Shown: piece by piece, positions 20,489 through 32,471 of the stretch
How positions within the stretch are numbered: position 1 is the first letter of the stretch
Layout of the letters: the number at the start of each line of letters is the position of its first letter
DNA from: Streptomyces sp. WAC08241
GTDB taxonomy: Bacteria > Actinomycetota > Actinomycetes > Streptomycetales > Streptomycetaceae
Reading direction: 5' to 3'
DNA length: 64,000 bases
NCBI GenBank assembly: GCA_007858575.1
Contig: CP042279.1
Span: 186,001 to 250,000 of the forward strand
Translations under genes and position numbers: made by a program
Notes under the pieces: model-generated
Told to the model about the DNA's origin: nothing
Seen by the model: the letters and a program-made list of their open reading frames with translations, nothing else
Database searches by the model: none

Positions 20489-22963
20489 TCAGCCCGTCCC
20501 GTGCGGGGCCCGGCGGAAGCGGGCCGTCAGGGCGTCGCGGCGCTCCGACCAGCGGGCCGTCGTCTCCGCCCAGCGGGCCGAGGCCGCCCAGCGGACCCGG
20601 ACCGCCGAGCGGGGCGAGCAGGGCGCGCACCCGGGTGCGACGGCCCGCGCCCGCGTGGAAGCCCGCCCGGACCCGCCCGGCCTCCTCGGCCAGGTCCGCG
20701 ACCGGCTGCGGCCGGGGCGCGTACAGCACCTCCTCCACCGCCCGCGCCACCCGGTGCACCGCGTCGGCGGACTCGCCCCGCAGCTCGCCCAGGCGCACGA
20801 TCCGCGCCGCCGCGCGCCGGGGCGTCTGCGACTCGTCCGGCTCGACCCCGTAGTCCCAGGCCGTGTCGTTGACCTCCCGCCAGACCGCGAGCGTCCGCGC
20901 TGCCGTCCCTCCGGCGCCCCGCGCCGCGACCCGGCCGGGCCGTCCCCGGCGGGTGCCGCTCCGGACGGCGCCGTCTCCTCCGGGTCCCACGACCCGGCCG
21001 GCCCGAGCCGCCGGGAGCGGGTCCGGATCCGCCAGAACAGCGGAAGCAGCGGCAGCACCAGGACCGCGACCACGCCCAGGACGACCAGGGCCGTGTTCAG
21101 CGGGTCGGGACCGGAGTCCTCGGGGCCGCCCCGGCCACCGCCGGATCCGGGCCGCAGTCGCCGAGCTTGCGCATCTGCGGCGTGCAGCCGCCCGAGGCGC
21201 TCGGCGCGGCGGACGGCTGTGCCGAGGCGCTCCGCTGCGGCTGCGCGGGCGCGGTGGCCGAGCCCGAGGGCGTGGTCGCCCGGGCGTACGAGGGGTGGAG
21301 CCCCGCGCCGGGGTCGGCTCGAACCGCGTCCAGCCCGCCCCTCGAAGTACAGCTCCGGCCACGCGTGCGCGTCCCGGATGCCGACCGACACCGATCCGTC
21401 GGTCTGCGGCGTGCCCGGCATGAAGCCCACGGCCACCCGGGCCGGAATGCCGAGCGAGCGGGCCATCGCCGCCATCGAGAAGGAGAAGTGGACGCAGAAG
21501 CCCTCCTTGTCCTTCAGGAAGCGGGAGACCGCCTGCACCCCGTGCCGGACTTCACGTCCACGTCGTAGCGGAAGCCGCCGTCCCGGGCGAACCAGTCCTG
21601 GAGCCTCACCGCCCGCTCGTAGTCGTTGCGCGCGCCCTCGGTGACCCTCAGGGCCGTCGCCTTCACGTCGGCCGGCAGCGACGGGGGCACCTTGGTGTAC
21701 TCGGTGCGCAGCTCCTGCGGGCGGGTCCGGCGGCGGCGAGCTGCTCCGCCGTCGGCCGCACGTCCAGACTGGCCACCTGGTAGCGGGCGCCCCGGGTGGT
21801 CTGCTTGCCGTCGCCGACCAGCATCCGGCCGGCCGGCTCGTACCGCCAGTTCCCTCGACGTCGACCCGGGCGGCCGGGTACGGCATGGGCAGCCACTTCG
21901 CTCGTAGTTCCCGGAGGCGACGAAGTTGCCGGTCACCTCGGTGACCCGGACGTCCTGCGCGAGCCCCTCCGGCCACGGGAGCCGCTCCGGCACGTCCACG
22001 ATCGGACGGACCGAAGACTTCCACGACAGGCCGTCGAACTGGTCGAGCGCGACGAGGCGCAGGTACATGCCGCTGGTGTCGGTGGCGTTGGTCCGGTAGC
22101 GCAGCACCTCCCGGTCCTCTGCTGGCGCAGGTCGTCCTGGAGGGAGACCAGCGGGTTCACGGTGGAGATCGTGCCGCCCCGCCGCCGCCCCCGGACCCCT
22201 CGCCGCCCCCGCCGTTCAGCAGGAGGCCGCCGTTCAGACCGGGCAGCGCGAACGGCACCACGAGCGCGACCCCCATGGCCACGGCCCCGATCCGGCGCCC
22301 GGTGCGGACCGGCGCGAAGGACGGACCGCCGCTGCCGACGGTGGTGCCGGGCCGGCCGGTGCGCTGGGCGCCGCCGAAGACCCGCCCCCACTGCGAGAGC
22401 CGGTCCCGGCCCTCGGCGAGGAGCAGCAGCAGATAGCCCGCCCCCGCCAGGAAGAACCAGAGCCCGCCCGCGCCGCCGCCGGAGAGGCCCGCCGCCACCG
22501 AGTACAGGGCGAGCAGCGGCAGACCGGCCGGCGCCGCCCTGCGGAAGGTGACCGCGAGGGCGTCCACCAGGAGCCCGATCACGACCACGCCGCCGACCAG
22601 CATGAGCCGGATGCCCTCGGTGTCCGGCGCGGGAACCGCGTACCGGCCCACGTCCTCGGCGCCCGCCCGGAACAGCTCGGCGGCGTACGTCACCGCCCGC
22701 GGCCCCGGGAAGAGCCAGAGGACCGCCTGCTCGCGGGCGAAGAGCGCGGTCAGCGCGAGCAGCGCGACCACGGCCTGGGCGGCCAGGGTCAGGGACCGGG
22801 CCGGCGCCGCCCGCCGGACCAGCGTGCCCGTCCCGCTCACCAGGGCGAGCACGAAGGCCGCCGTGAAGATCCAGGTCGCCGGCTTCACCAGCGGGAGTAG
22901 GGCCCCGGCCGCCATCAGGGTGGCGGCCCAGGAGGCCAGCGTCAGCCGTGCGCGCCCGCTCAT
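20489..22963 (-). CDS. TgpA-type transglutaminase-like membrane protein
   Basis: Large protein (~825 residues) with three parts. About seven N-terminal membrane segments form a TgpA/DUF3488-like region (from [20 protein letters not shown]). An extracytoplasmic transglutaminase domain follows, with catalytic Cys in KEGFCVHFSFSMAAMARSLG, IPARVAVGFMPGT, His in DAHAWPELYF and the acidic residue in WTRFEPTP. Then come a further membrane segment (LVVLGVVAVLVLPLLPLF) and a cytoplasmic DUF4129-like tail. ATG 22963 is chosen because GGAGG lies 8 bases upstream and its ATGA overlaps the DUF58 stop. Frame breaks lie near 22180, 22120, 21870, 21730, 21550, 21320, 21140 and 20930. It is the third gene of a MoxR-DUF58-transglutaminase operon; function unproven. 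Confidence 0.85.
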
Positions 22964-24311
22964 GCCCATCCTCCGTAGGGGTGTCGGCGGCGGCCTCCGC
23001 GCGGACGCCGGCCGCCTGCTGCCACAGATCGGCGAGCTGCGCCCCGGGCGGCACGGCGATCGCCGTCCAGCCCGCCTCGCGCAACCGCCGCAGACGCTTC
23101 TCGACCGCCCCGGAGACCGAACCGCCGGTCAGCCAGGCACCGGAGTCCAGGACGAAGGCGACGGCCGCGCCGGTGCGCCCGTGCATCCGGGCCACGAGCG
23201 CGGCCTGCTCCTCGTCGAGGTCGCCGAAGAAGGCGACGAGCAGCCCGTCGCCGCCGGTCCGCAGCACGTCGGAGGCGCGCGAGCGAGAGCCCGGCCCCTC
23301 GGAGTGGTCGACGACCGCGAGGGCGTCCATCATCAGACCCGCCGAGTCCGCCGGGTCCTGCACCGAGCCGCCGAAGCCCTCGGCGCCCTCGCCGGGGACC
23401 GCGCTGCCGGTGTCGGTGAGCAGCCGGACCGTGTAGCCGCGCTCCAGCATGTGGACGAGCGCGGAGGCGGCGCCGGAGACCGCCCACTCGAAGGCGGAGT
23501 CGGGCCCCGCACCCCGGTAGGCGACCTCCCGGGTGTCGAGGAGGACGGTGCAGCGGGCGCGCTGCGGCTGCTCCTCGCGGCGGACCATCAGCTCGCCGTA
23601 GCGGGCGGTGGAGCGCCAGTGCACCCGGCGCAGGTCGTCGCCGTGGCGGTAGGCGCGGGGATGACGTCGTCGTCGCCGGCGAGGGCGAGCGCCCGCCGCT
23701 GCCCCTCGCCGTACCCGGCGGACTCGCCGAAGAGCCCGACCGGCGGCAGGGCCTCGGTCCTGGGCACGACGGTGAGGGTGTCGTACGCGCTGAAGGAGCG
23801 GGACAGCTCGCACATCCCGAAGGGGTCGCTCAGCCGCAACTGGAGCGGCCCGAGAGGAAAGCGTCCGCGCAGGTCCGAGCGGACCCGGTAGGACACCTCG
23901 CGCTGCCCGCCCGCCTCGACCCGGTCGAGGACGAAACGGGGCGGGACCCCAGCATGTACGGCACGTGGTCCTGGAGCATGAGCAGCCCGGTGGGCAGCTT
24001 GGAGACGTTCTCCATCCGCAGCCGGACCCGGGCCTCGGTGCCCGTCTCCACCCGCTGCGGGGTGAGCAGGCGCGAGGTCGCGACCCGGTAGCGGGTCCGG
24101 TGCAGCACCAGGACGCAGATCAGCGGCAGGACGGCGAGCAGCAGCCCCACGCGCAGCAGGTCGGCCTGGCCGAGGACGTACGCGCAGACGGCGGCGGCCA
24201 CCCCGGCGGCGAGGAAGGACCGGCCGCGGGTGGTCAGGCCGCTCAGGGCGGCCCGCAGCCCGCCCCGGTCGTCGTCGCCCCGCTGCCCGTCCGGCACGGC
24301 GGCGCTCGTCA

Positions 24312-24312
<1 letters not shown>
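22960..24312 (-). CDS. DUF58 domain protein
   Basis: A ~452-residue protein. Two N-terminal membrane segments ([17 protein letters not shown] and [18 protein letters not shown]) are followed by a beta-rich region ([16 protein letters not shown]) and the DUF58 core ([20 protein letters not shown]). The C-terminal vWA-like part reads [21 protein letters not shown] and [20 protein letters not shown]. The start at 24312 overlaps the MoxR stop (TGATG), and the end overlaps the next start, so the three genes are translationally coupled. Frame breaks lie near 23950, 23657 and 22988. DUF58 proteins commonly partner MoxR ATPases as vWA-type substrates or adaptors. Confidence 0.88.
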
Positions 24313-25327
<1,015 letters not shown>

Positions 25328-25868
25328 CCGGCCCTCCTCGGCCTTCCGAAACACATGGACACCCGCCCCCGGTGGGATCTTCGTGAGGTGTCCACCCGGG
25401 CATTCTTGTTGGCGCGGCCGGGTCGTGTCACTCGGCCGCCGGCAAGTACGGAGGAAATGCCGGAGTTTCGACCGTTAAACCCGGTCGGCGGTGCGGGTCC
25501 GCCCGGCCCTGCGCGGGACGGGGCGGGGAGCGTCAACGGGCCGCTGTGTGAGGTGACCCACAGGAGGGAGAGTCGCGCCCCGAACGAGTGAGCCGCCCGG
25601 AATGTCCGGTGGAACCGCCGGGGCCGTGCGACGCGCCAGCGGGTTGATTGACCGGCGGGTCCCGTGGACTAAAGTGACGCGAAGTTCACGGAGACAACGA
25701 GCGATTTCCGCGGTTTCTCCCCCATGTGCGCGGCGGTACCCACGGCTCGGCTCTCCTCCCGCTCGCCGGTCGGCCGACGCGCCCTTCCGGCGCCGGACGA
25801 CCGCTTCTCCCCAGCGAGCGGGCGGGGACCCGGCGGTACGTGCCCCCGTGCCCGGGCGAGAGGGCGCA
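25328..25868. other. Divergent promoter region between moxR and the dcw cluster
   Basis: No convincing gene is seen in these ~541 bases, and no mraZ is present. The left part should hold the moxR promoter; TGGACACC/GGTGTCCA arms near 25354-25400 form an inverted repeat. The right part holds a candidate promoter at 25648-25675 and a leader of about 190 bases with the arms CCCGCTCGC (25758-25766) and GCGAGCGGG (25814-25822). Confidence 0.6.
25648..25675 (+). promoter_or_regulatory. Candidate promoter of the dcw cluster
   Basis: TTGACC at 25648-25653 and TAAAGT at 25670-25675 with a 16-base spacer resemble a principal-sigma promoter. Transcription would start near 25683, leaving a leader of about 185 bases before rsmH. 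Confidence 0.5.
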
Positions 25869-26824
25869 TTGAGCAACGACCGACACGTCCCGGTGATGCT
25901 CCAGCGGTGCCTGGACATGTTGGCCCCCGCCCTGAGCGCCCCGGCGCGGTCGTCGTCGACTGCACCCTGGGGCTCGGCGGCCACAGCGAGGCCCTGCTGA
26001 AGCGGTTCCCCGAGGTGCGGCTCGTCGCCCTCGACCGGGACAAGGAGGCCCTGCGGCTCTCCGGCGAACGGCTCGCCCCCTACGGCGGGCGGGCTACCCT
26101 CGTCCACGCGGTGTACGACGAGCTGCCCGAGGTCCTCGACCGGCTCGGCATCCCGCGGGTGGACGGCGTCCTGTTCGACCTGGGCGTCTCCTCCATGCAG
26201 CTCGACGAGGCCGACCGCGGCTTCGCCTACGCCCAGGACGCCCCGCTCGACATGCGCATGGACCAGTCGACCGGCATCGGCGCGGCCGAGGTGCTCAACA
26301 CCTACCCGCCCGGCGAACTGGTCCGCATCCTGCGCGCGTACGGCGAGGAGAAGCAGGCCAAGCGGATCGTCTCCGCGATCGTGCGCGAGCGCGAGAAGGA
26401 GCCGTTCACCACCAGCGCCCGGCTCGTCGAGCTCATCCGCGACGCCCTGCCCCAGGCCGCCAAGCGCACCGGCGGCAACCCGGCCAAGCGCACCTTCCAG
26501 GCCCTGCGCATCGAGGTCAACCACGAGCTCGACAGCGTCGAGCGGGCGATCCCCGCGGCCGTGAAGGCCCTCGCCGTCGGTGGCCGGATCGCCGTCCTGT
26601 CGTACCAGTCCCTGGAGGACCGGATCGTCAAGCAGGTCTTCGCGGCCGGCGCGGCTACCACCGCCCCGCCCGGCCTGCCGGTCGTCCCCGAGAAGTACCA
26701 GCCCCGGCTGAAGCTGCTCACGCGCGGCGCCGAGCTGCCCACCGAGGAGGAGGTCGCCGAGAACCGGCGCGCCGCCCCGGCCCGGCTGCGGGGCGTCGAG
26801 CGCATCCGGGAAGACGTCCTGTGA
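25869..26824 (+). CDS. rsmH: 16S rRNA (cytosine1402-N4)-methyltransferase RsmH
   Basis: MraW/RsmH methyltransferase (~318 residues) that N4-methylates C1402 of 16S rRNA in the decoding centre. Visible: [13 protein letters not shown] at the N-terminus, motif [74 protein letters not shown] and [14 protein letters not shown]. The start is taken as TTG 25869 (LSNDRHVPV), preceded by GAGAGGG. One base is missing near 25943 in the ALSAPGAVVVD region. The normally invariant His of SYHSLED is Gln here (26606-26608). It is the first gene of the dcw cluster and its stop overlaps the ftsL start as GTGA. Confidence 0.94.
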
Positions 26825-27341
26825 GCACGGCGAAGGGCCTCAAAGGGCGGGCTGCGCGGCTCGGACGGCTCATGCCGTCCGGGCCCAGCACGGCCGCCCG
26901 CACCCCTTCGTCCTGCTCGTCGTCGTGCTGCTCGGCGGCGGCCTGATCAGCCTGCTCCTGCTGAACTCGGCGCTCAACCAGGGCTCCTTCAAGTTGAACG
27001 AGCTGAAGAACGAGACCACCGAGCTCACCGACGAGGAGCAGGCGCTCCAGCGGGACGTGGACGACTACGCGGCCCCCGACGCCCTGGAGCGGCGGGCCCG
27101 CGAGCTCGGCATGGTCCCGGGCGGCAGCCCCGCCTTCCTCGGCCCGGACGGCAGGGTCCTCGGCCGCCCCTCCGCCGCCCCCTTCCCGACGGCGAGCCCG
27201 GTGCCGACGGCCTCCGCCACCTTCCCGGAGCCGCCGACGGGCGCGGGCACGGCCGGCACCGGCACGGACCCCACCGGCACCGGTCCGGCGCCGACCGCGC
27301 CCGCGTCCCCCGCAACCGCTCCCACGACCTCCGGCAGGTGA
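26821..27341 (+). CDS. ftsL: FtsL-like septum formation protein
   Basis: Small bitopic division protein (~173 residues). A cytoplasmic basic N-terminus ([20 protein letters not shown]) leads to one membrane segment ([20 protein letters not shown], after restoring a base near 26910). The extracytoplasmic heptad region ([20 protein letters not shown]) should pair with DivIC. The C-terminal half is Pro/Thr/Ala-rich and probably disordered. GTG 26821 overlaps the rsmH stop and the gene overlaps ftsI by four bases, so all three are coupled. Its position between rsmH and ftsI identifies it more firmly than its sequence does. Confidence 0.88.
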
Positions 27342-29342
27342 CCGAGCAGTGCCCCCCAGGAGCCCCCGCGCCGCCGCGTCCCCGGTCCCGCCCGGCCCGT
27401 CTGGCCCCGGCCGGCCGGGCGGCCTCCGTCGGCACCCGCACTGCCCGACCCGCGCCGCGCCCGGCGGCTGGGGCCGGGCGGCCCGCGCCCCGGCCCCCGG
27501 CCCGCAGGCCCCGCACCATCAAGCTCGGCAACCCCCGGCCCCGGCTGCGCCTGGTCTCCCTCGGCCCGACCCTCGTCATGCTGGTCTTCGTCGTCCGGCT
27601 GCTCCAGGTCCAGGCCGTGGACGCCGACGCGTACGCGGCCAAGGCCGACAAGTACCGCTTCCAGGAGTACACGCTCTCCGCCGAGCGCGGCGAGATCACC
27701 GACCGCAACGGCATCGCGCTCGCCGCCAGCGTCGACGCGTACGACATCACCGCCGATCCCAAGCTCTTCACCCCCGAGGAGAGCAAGGTCGCGGACGCCC
27801 CCGAGCAGGCCGCAGCCCTCCTCGCCCCGATCCTCGGCAAGCCGCCCGCCGAGCTCGCCAAGAAGCTCCGCACCCCCAAGTCCCGCTACACCCTGCTCGC
27901 CCGCAAGCAGACCCCGCAGGTCTGGAACCAGATCAAGGACCTCAAGAAGGTCTACGGGCAGAAGTCCCAGCCCGCCGCCGGGGGCAACGGGATCAACCTC
28001 CTCGGCGGCATCCTCAGTGAGCCCAGCACCAAGCGCGTCTACCCGAACGGCGAACTCGCCGCCGGGATACTGGGCTACGTCAACGCCGAGGGCCGGGGCG
28101 CCGGCGGCCTGGAGTCCATGCTCGACCCGCGGCTCGCCGGCAAGGACGGCAAGATCCGCTTCACCCAGTCCGGCGGCCGCCAGGTGCCCACCGCGGGCTC
28201 CCAGGGCACCCCCGCCGTCCCCGGCTCGAACATCGAGCCGACCATCGACCGGGACATCCAGTGGGCCGCCCAGCAGGCCATCACCGAGCAGGTGGAGAAG
28301 TCCAGGGCCGACCGCGGCTACGTCATCGTGCAGGACACCCGCACCGGCGAGGTCCTCGCCATGGCCAACGCCCCCGGCTTCGACCCCAACGACCTCTCCG
28401 CCGCCAACGCCGCCTCCATGGGCAACGCCGCCCTCCAGGACGCCTACGAGCCCGGCTCCACCAGCAAGGTCATGTCCATGGCCGCCGTCCTGGAGGAGGG
28501 CAAGGCCGCCCCCGACACCCACGTCACCGTCCCCAACCGGCTCCACCGCGGCGACCGGCTCTTCAAGGACGACATCGACCACCCGACCTGGTACCTGACG
28601 CTCAACGGCGTCCTCGCCAAGTCCAGCAACATCGGCACCATCCTCGCCACCGGCCGTCTCGGCGCCACCCAGGCCGAGTCGAACAAGGTGCTCCACTCCT
28701 ACCTGCGCAAGTTCGGCATCGGCAGCCCCACCGGCCTCGGCTACCCCGGGGAGACCCCCGGCATCCTCGCCAGGCCCGGGGACTGGTCCACCTCGCAGCA
28801 GTACACGATCCCCTTCGGCCAGGGCCTCTCCGTCAACGCCATGCAGGCCGCCTCCGTGTACTCGACCATCGCCAACGGAGGCGTACGGGTCGCCCCCACC
28901 CTCGTGCGCGGCACCAAGGGCCCCGACGGACGCTTCGCCCCGGCCCCCGGCCCGAGGAGTCCCGAGTGATCAGCGAGAAGACCGCCAAGACCCTCGCCGC
29001 CATGCTGGAGTCCGTCGTCGACGACCGGAGGGCACCGGCACCCGCGCCGCGATCCTCGGCTACCGCGTCGCCGGCAAGACCGGCACCGCCAACCGCGTCG
29101 ACCCCGAACTCGGCCGCTACAAGGGCTACACCGCCTCCTTCGCCGGCTTCGCCCCCGCCGACGCGCCGCGCGTCACCGTCTACTGCGCCATCCAGAACCC
29201 CACCAAGGGAAGCTACTTCGGCGGCCAGATCTGCGGACCCATCTACAAGAAGGTCATGGAGTTCGCCCTCAAGACCCTCCACATCGCCCCCACGGGCAGC
29301 GGCCCCGCCCGACTGCCGGTCGTCTTCGATCCCACCCCGTGA
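27338..29342 (+). CDS. ftsI: Penicillin-binding protein FtsI (PBP3), frameshifted
   Basis: Class B transpeptidase (~668 residues) for septal peptidoglycan. A Pro/Arg-rich cytoplasmic tail is followed by one membrane segment (LVSLGPTLVMLVFVVRLLQV). Then come the PBP dimerisation part (ERGEITDRNGIALAASVDAY) and the transpeptidase domain: the STSK active-site box (Ser at 28457), SSN in LAKSSNIGT, and KTGT in RVAGKTGTAN in another frame. The C-terminus reads GQICGPIYKKVMEFALKTL. Frame disturbances occur near 27355 and 27500 (the tail continues QEPPRRRVPGPARP in a second frame) and near 28960-29030. GTG 27338 overlaps ftsL. In Streptomyces FtsI is needed mainly for sporulation septa. Confidence 0.94.
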
Positions 29343-29446
29343 CACTCCGGGAGCACCAGTGACAACGATCACCCCCATTCCGGGAACCGGAAATCGAACT
29401 CCGGCGAGGCCCCGGCCTCTTTTGGCCCCCCACAGGGTGGGCCCGG

Positions 29447-29460
29447 TACGCTCACCGCCG
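29447..29460 (+). promoter_or_regulatory. Candidate leaderless promoter of murE
   Basis: TACGCT at 29447-29452 ends 7 bases before GTG 29460, and no Shine-Dalgarno sequence exists. This suggests transcription starting at the murE start codon from within the 117-base ftsI-murE gap. The gap is unusual in a cluster where most genes overlap. Confidence 0.45.
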
Positions 29461-31048
29461 TGCCACACGCTGATCAGTACCGAACCACCCCGCCACGGCC
29501 GGAGCGGGTCCGCCCGACACCCCTGGGCGACCTGGCCGCGCACCTGGGGACCGACACCCCGGGCGACGCCGAGATCTCGGGCATCACCCACGACTCCCGG
29601 GCCGTGCGCCCCGGGGACGTGTACGCCGCCCTGCCCGGCGCCCGCCTCCACGGCGCCGACTTCGTCGCCCAGGCCGCCGGACTCGGCGCCGCCGCGATCC
29701 TCACCGACCCGGCGGGCGCCGAACGCGCCGCCGCCACCGGACTGCCGGTCCTGGTCGTCGAGGACCCGCGCGCCCGGATGGGCGAACTCGCCGCCGAGAT
29801 CTACGGACGGCCCGGCGCCGACCTCCTGCAGATCGGCATCACCGGCACCTCCGGCAAGACCACCACGGCCTACCTGGTCGAGGGCGGCCTGCGCGGCGCC
29901 GGACGGAGCACCGGACTCGTCGGCACCGTCGAGATGCGGATCGGCGACGAGCGCATCAAGTCCGAGCGCACCACCCCCGAGGCCACCGACCTCCAGGCCC
30001 TCTTCGCCGTCATGCGCGAACGGGGCGTCGAGGCCGTCGCCATGGAGGTCTCCAGCCACGCCCTCGTGCTCGGCCGGGTCGACGGCTGCGTCTTCGACGT
30101 CGCCGTCTTCAACAACCTCAGCCCGGAGCACATGGAGTTCCACTCCGACATGGAGGACTACTTCCAGGCCAAGGCCGGGCTCTTCACGCCCGAGCGCAGC
30201 CGCCTGGGCGTGGTCAACCTCGACGACGCGTACGGCCGCAGGCTCGTGAAGGAGGCCGGCGTCCCGGTCCTCACCTTCTCCGCCGAGGGCCGCGCCGACG
30301 CCGACTGGCGCGCCGAGGACCTCGTCCTGGGCTCCCACGACTCGACGTTCACCGCCGTCGGCCCCGGGGGCGAGCGGATTTCGGCCACCGCCCCGCTGCC
30401 CGGCCCGTTCAACGTCGCCAACACCCTCGCCGCGATCGCCGTCCTCGCCGCCGCCGGCCTCGACCCGAAGGCCGCGGCCGAGGGCGTCGCCGCCGTCCCC
30501 GGCGTCCCCGGCCGCCTGGAGCGCGTCGAAGCCGGCCAGCCGTACCTCGCGGTCGTCGACTACGCGCACAAGACGGACGCCGTCGAATCGGTCCTGCGCT
30601 CCCTGCGCGAGGTCACCGAGGGCCGGCTGCACGTGGTCATCGGCTGCGGCGGCGACCGGGACGTCACCAAGCGCGGCCCGATGGGCGCCGCCGCCGCCCG
30701 GCTCGCCGACACCGCCGTCCTGACCTCGGACAACCCCCGCTCCGAGGACCCCTCGCCATCCTCACCGCCATGCTCACGGGCGCCGCCGGGGTCCCCGCGG
30801 AGGAGCGCGGCGAGGTGCTCGTTCTCGCCGACCGCGCCGCCGCGATCGCCGCCGCCGTCGCCCGCGCCCGGCCGGGCGACACCGTCCTGGTCGCGGGCAA
30901 GGGGCACGAACAGGGCTAGGAGATCGCCGGGGCCGTCCGCCCCTTCGACGACCGCGAGGTCCTGCGCGCCGCGATCCTCGAACAGAAGACCCGGACCTCC
31001 CCGCCGGGCAGCAGTGCCGAAGCCAGCCACCAGAACAGTCAGGGATGA
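29460..31048 (+). CDS. murE: UDP-MurNAc-tripeptide synthetase MurE, with in-frame TAG
   Basis: ATP-dependent Mur ligase (~529 residues) adding the diamino acid (LL-DAP in streptomycetes) to UDP-MurNAc-L-Ala-D-Glu. Conserved: SGITHDSRAVRPGDVYAAL, P-loop GITGTSGKTTTAYL, ERTTPEATDL, AMEVSSHALVLGRV, FNNLSPEHMEFH, PFNVANTLAAIAV, VDYAHKTDAV, GCGGDRDVTKRGPMG and TSDNPRSEDP. One base is missing near 30753. A TAG at 30917-30919 interrupts the near-C-terminal GKGHEQG-Q-EIAG motif, where Gln is expected (CCAGG to CTAGG). The frame then continues to 31046-31048. The expected product is intact MurE, assuming both are errors. Confidence 0.93.
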
Positions 31049-31052
31049 AGCA

Positions 31053-32471
31053 GTGATCGCCCTCTCCCTCGCCGAGATCGCCGAAATCGTCGGCGGGCAG
31101 GCGCACGACATACCGGATCCGGCCGCCCGGATCACCGGGCCCGTCGTCATCGACTCCCGCGAGGTGCGGGCCGGCAGCTCTTCGCCGCCTTCGCCGGTGA
31201 GCGCGTCGACGGCCACGACTACGCGGCCCGCGCCGTCGAGGCGGGTGCCACGGCCGTGCTCGCCGCCCGCCCCGTCGGCGTGCCCGCGATCGTCGTGGAC
31301 GACGTCCAGACCGCCCTCGGGGCCCTCGCCCGAACGGTCGTCGAACGCCTCGGCACCGACGTCGTCGCCCTCACCGGATCGGCGGGCAAGACCTCCACCA
31401 AGGACCTGATCGCCCAGGTCCTGGAGAAGCACGCCCCACCGTGTGGACGCCCGGTTCGCTCAACAACGAGATCGGCCTGCCCCTCACTGGCGCTCCGCGC
31501 GACCGACGAGACCCGGCACCTGGTCCTGGAGATGGGCGCGCGCGGAATCGGCCACATCCGCTACCTCACCACTCTCACCCCGCCCCGCATCGGCCTCGTC
31601 CTCAACGTGGGCTCCGCCCACATCGGCGAGTTCGGCGGCCGGGAGCAGATCGCCCTGGCGAAGGGCGAGATGGTCGAGTCGCTCCCGACCGAGGCCGAGG
31701 GGGCGTGGCGGTCCTCAACGCCGACGACCCCTCGTGCGCGCGATGGCCGACCGCACCAAGGCCCGCGTGACCCTGTTCGGAGAAGCGGACGAAGCGGCCG
31801 TACGTGCCGAGAACGTCCACCTCACCGAGACCGGGAGGCCCTCTTTCCGCCTTCACACACCCACCGGTGCAGCGACGTGACCTTGCGCCTGTACGGTGAG
31901 CACCACGTGTCGAACGCGCTCGCCGCGGCCGCCGTCGCGCACGAGCTGGGCATGCCTGTCGAAGAGATCGCCACCGCGCTCTCCGAGGCCGGCTCCCTGT
32001 CGCGCTGGCGCATGGAGGTCACCGAGCGTCCGGACGGCGTGACGATCGTCAACGACGCCTACAACGCGAACCCCGAGTCCATGCGGGCCGCCCTGCGCGC
32101 GCTCGCGGCCATGGGCTGGGCCGCACAGGCCCGGGGGCCCGTACGTGGGCGGTGCTCGGCAAGATGGCCGAGCTCGGGGACGCATCGCTCGTCGAGCACG
32201 ACGCGGTCGGACGGCTCGCCGTCCGGCTCAACGTCAGCAAGCTCGTGGCGGTCGGGGACAGGGAAGCGTCCTGGCTGCAACTGGGCGCATATAACGAGGG
32301 TTCGTGGGGTGAGGAGTCGGTGCACGTGTCCGACGCGCAGGCGGCGGTCGACCTGTTGCGCAGTGAGCTGCGCCCGGGGACGTCGTCCTTGTGAAGGCTT
32401 CCAGGTCGGTCGGTCTCGAACAGGTCGCCCTGGCTCTCCTCGACACCGAGGGCGAGGTCACCGGCCGATGA
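31053..32471 (+). CDS. murF: UDP-MurNAc-pentapeptide synthetase MurF, frameshifted
   Basis: Mur ligase (~474 residues) that adds D-Ala-D-Ala to give the UDP-MurNAc-pentapeptide. Visible: [15 protein letters not shown] at the N-terminus, [12 protein letters not shown], the P-loop [84 protein letters not shown] and [12 protein letters not shown]. At least six frame breaks occur (near 31180, 31436, 31490, 31700, 31735, 31870, 32145 and 32385), which is high even for this window. Its stop overlaps the mraY start (ATGA). Confidence 0.92.

Noticed and set aside
25591..25870. A separate small gene, possibly mraZ-like, upstream of rsmH
   Set aside because: Open frames here are Arg/Pro-rich, run into rsmH out of frame, and show no MraZ motif; promoter and leader features fit better.
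28833..30632. A 599-codon minus-strand frame over ftsI and murE
   Set aside because: Antisense shadow of two well-supported dcw genes, with no recognisable domain and no plausible ribosome binding site.
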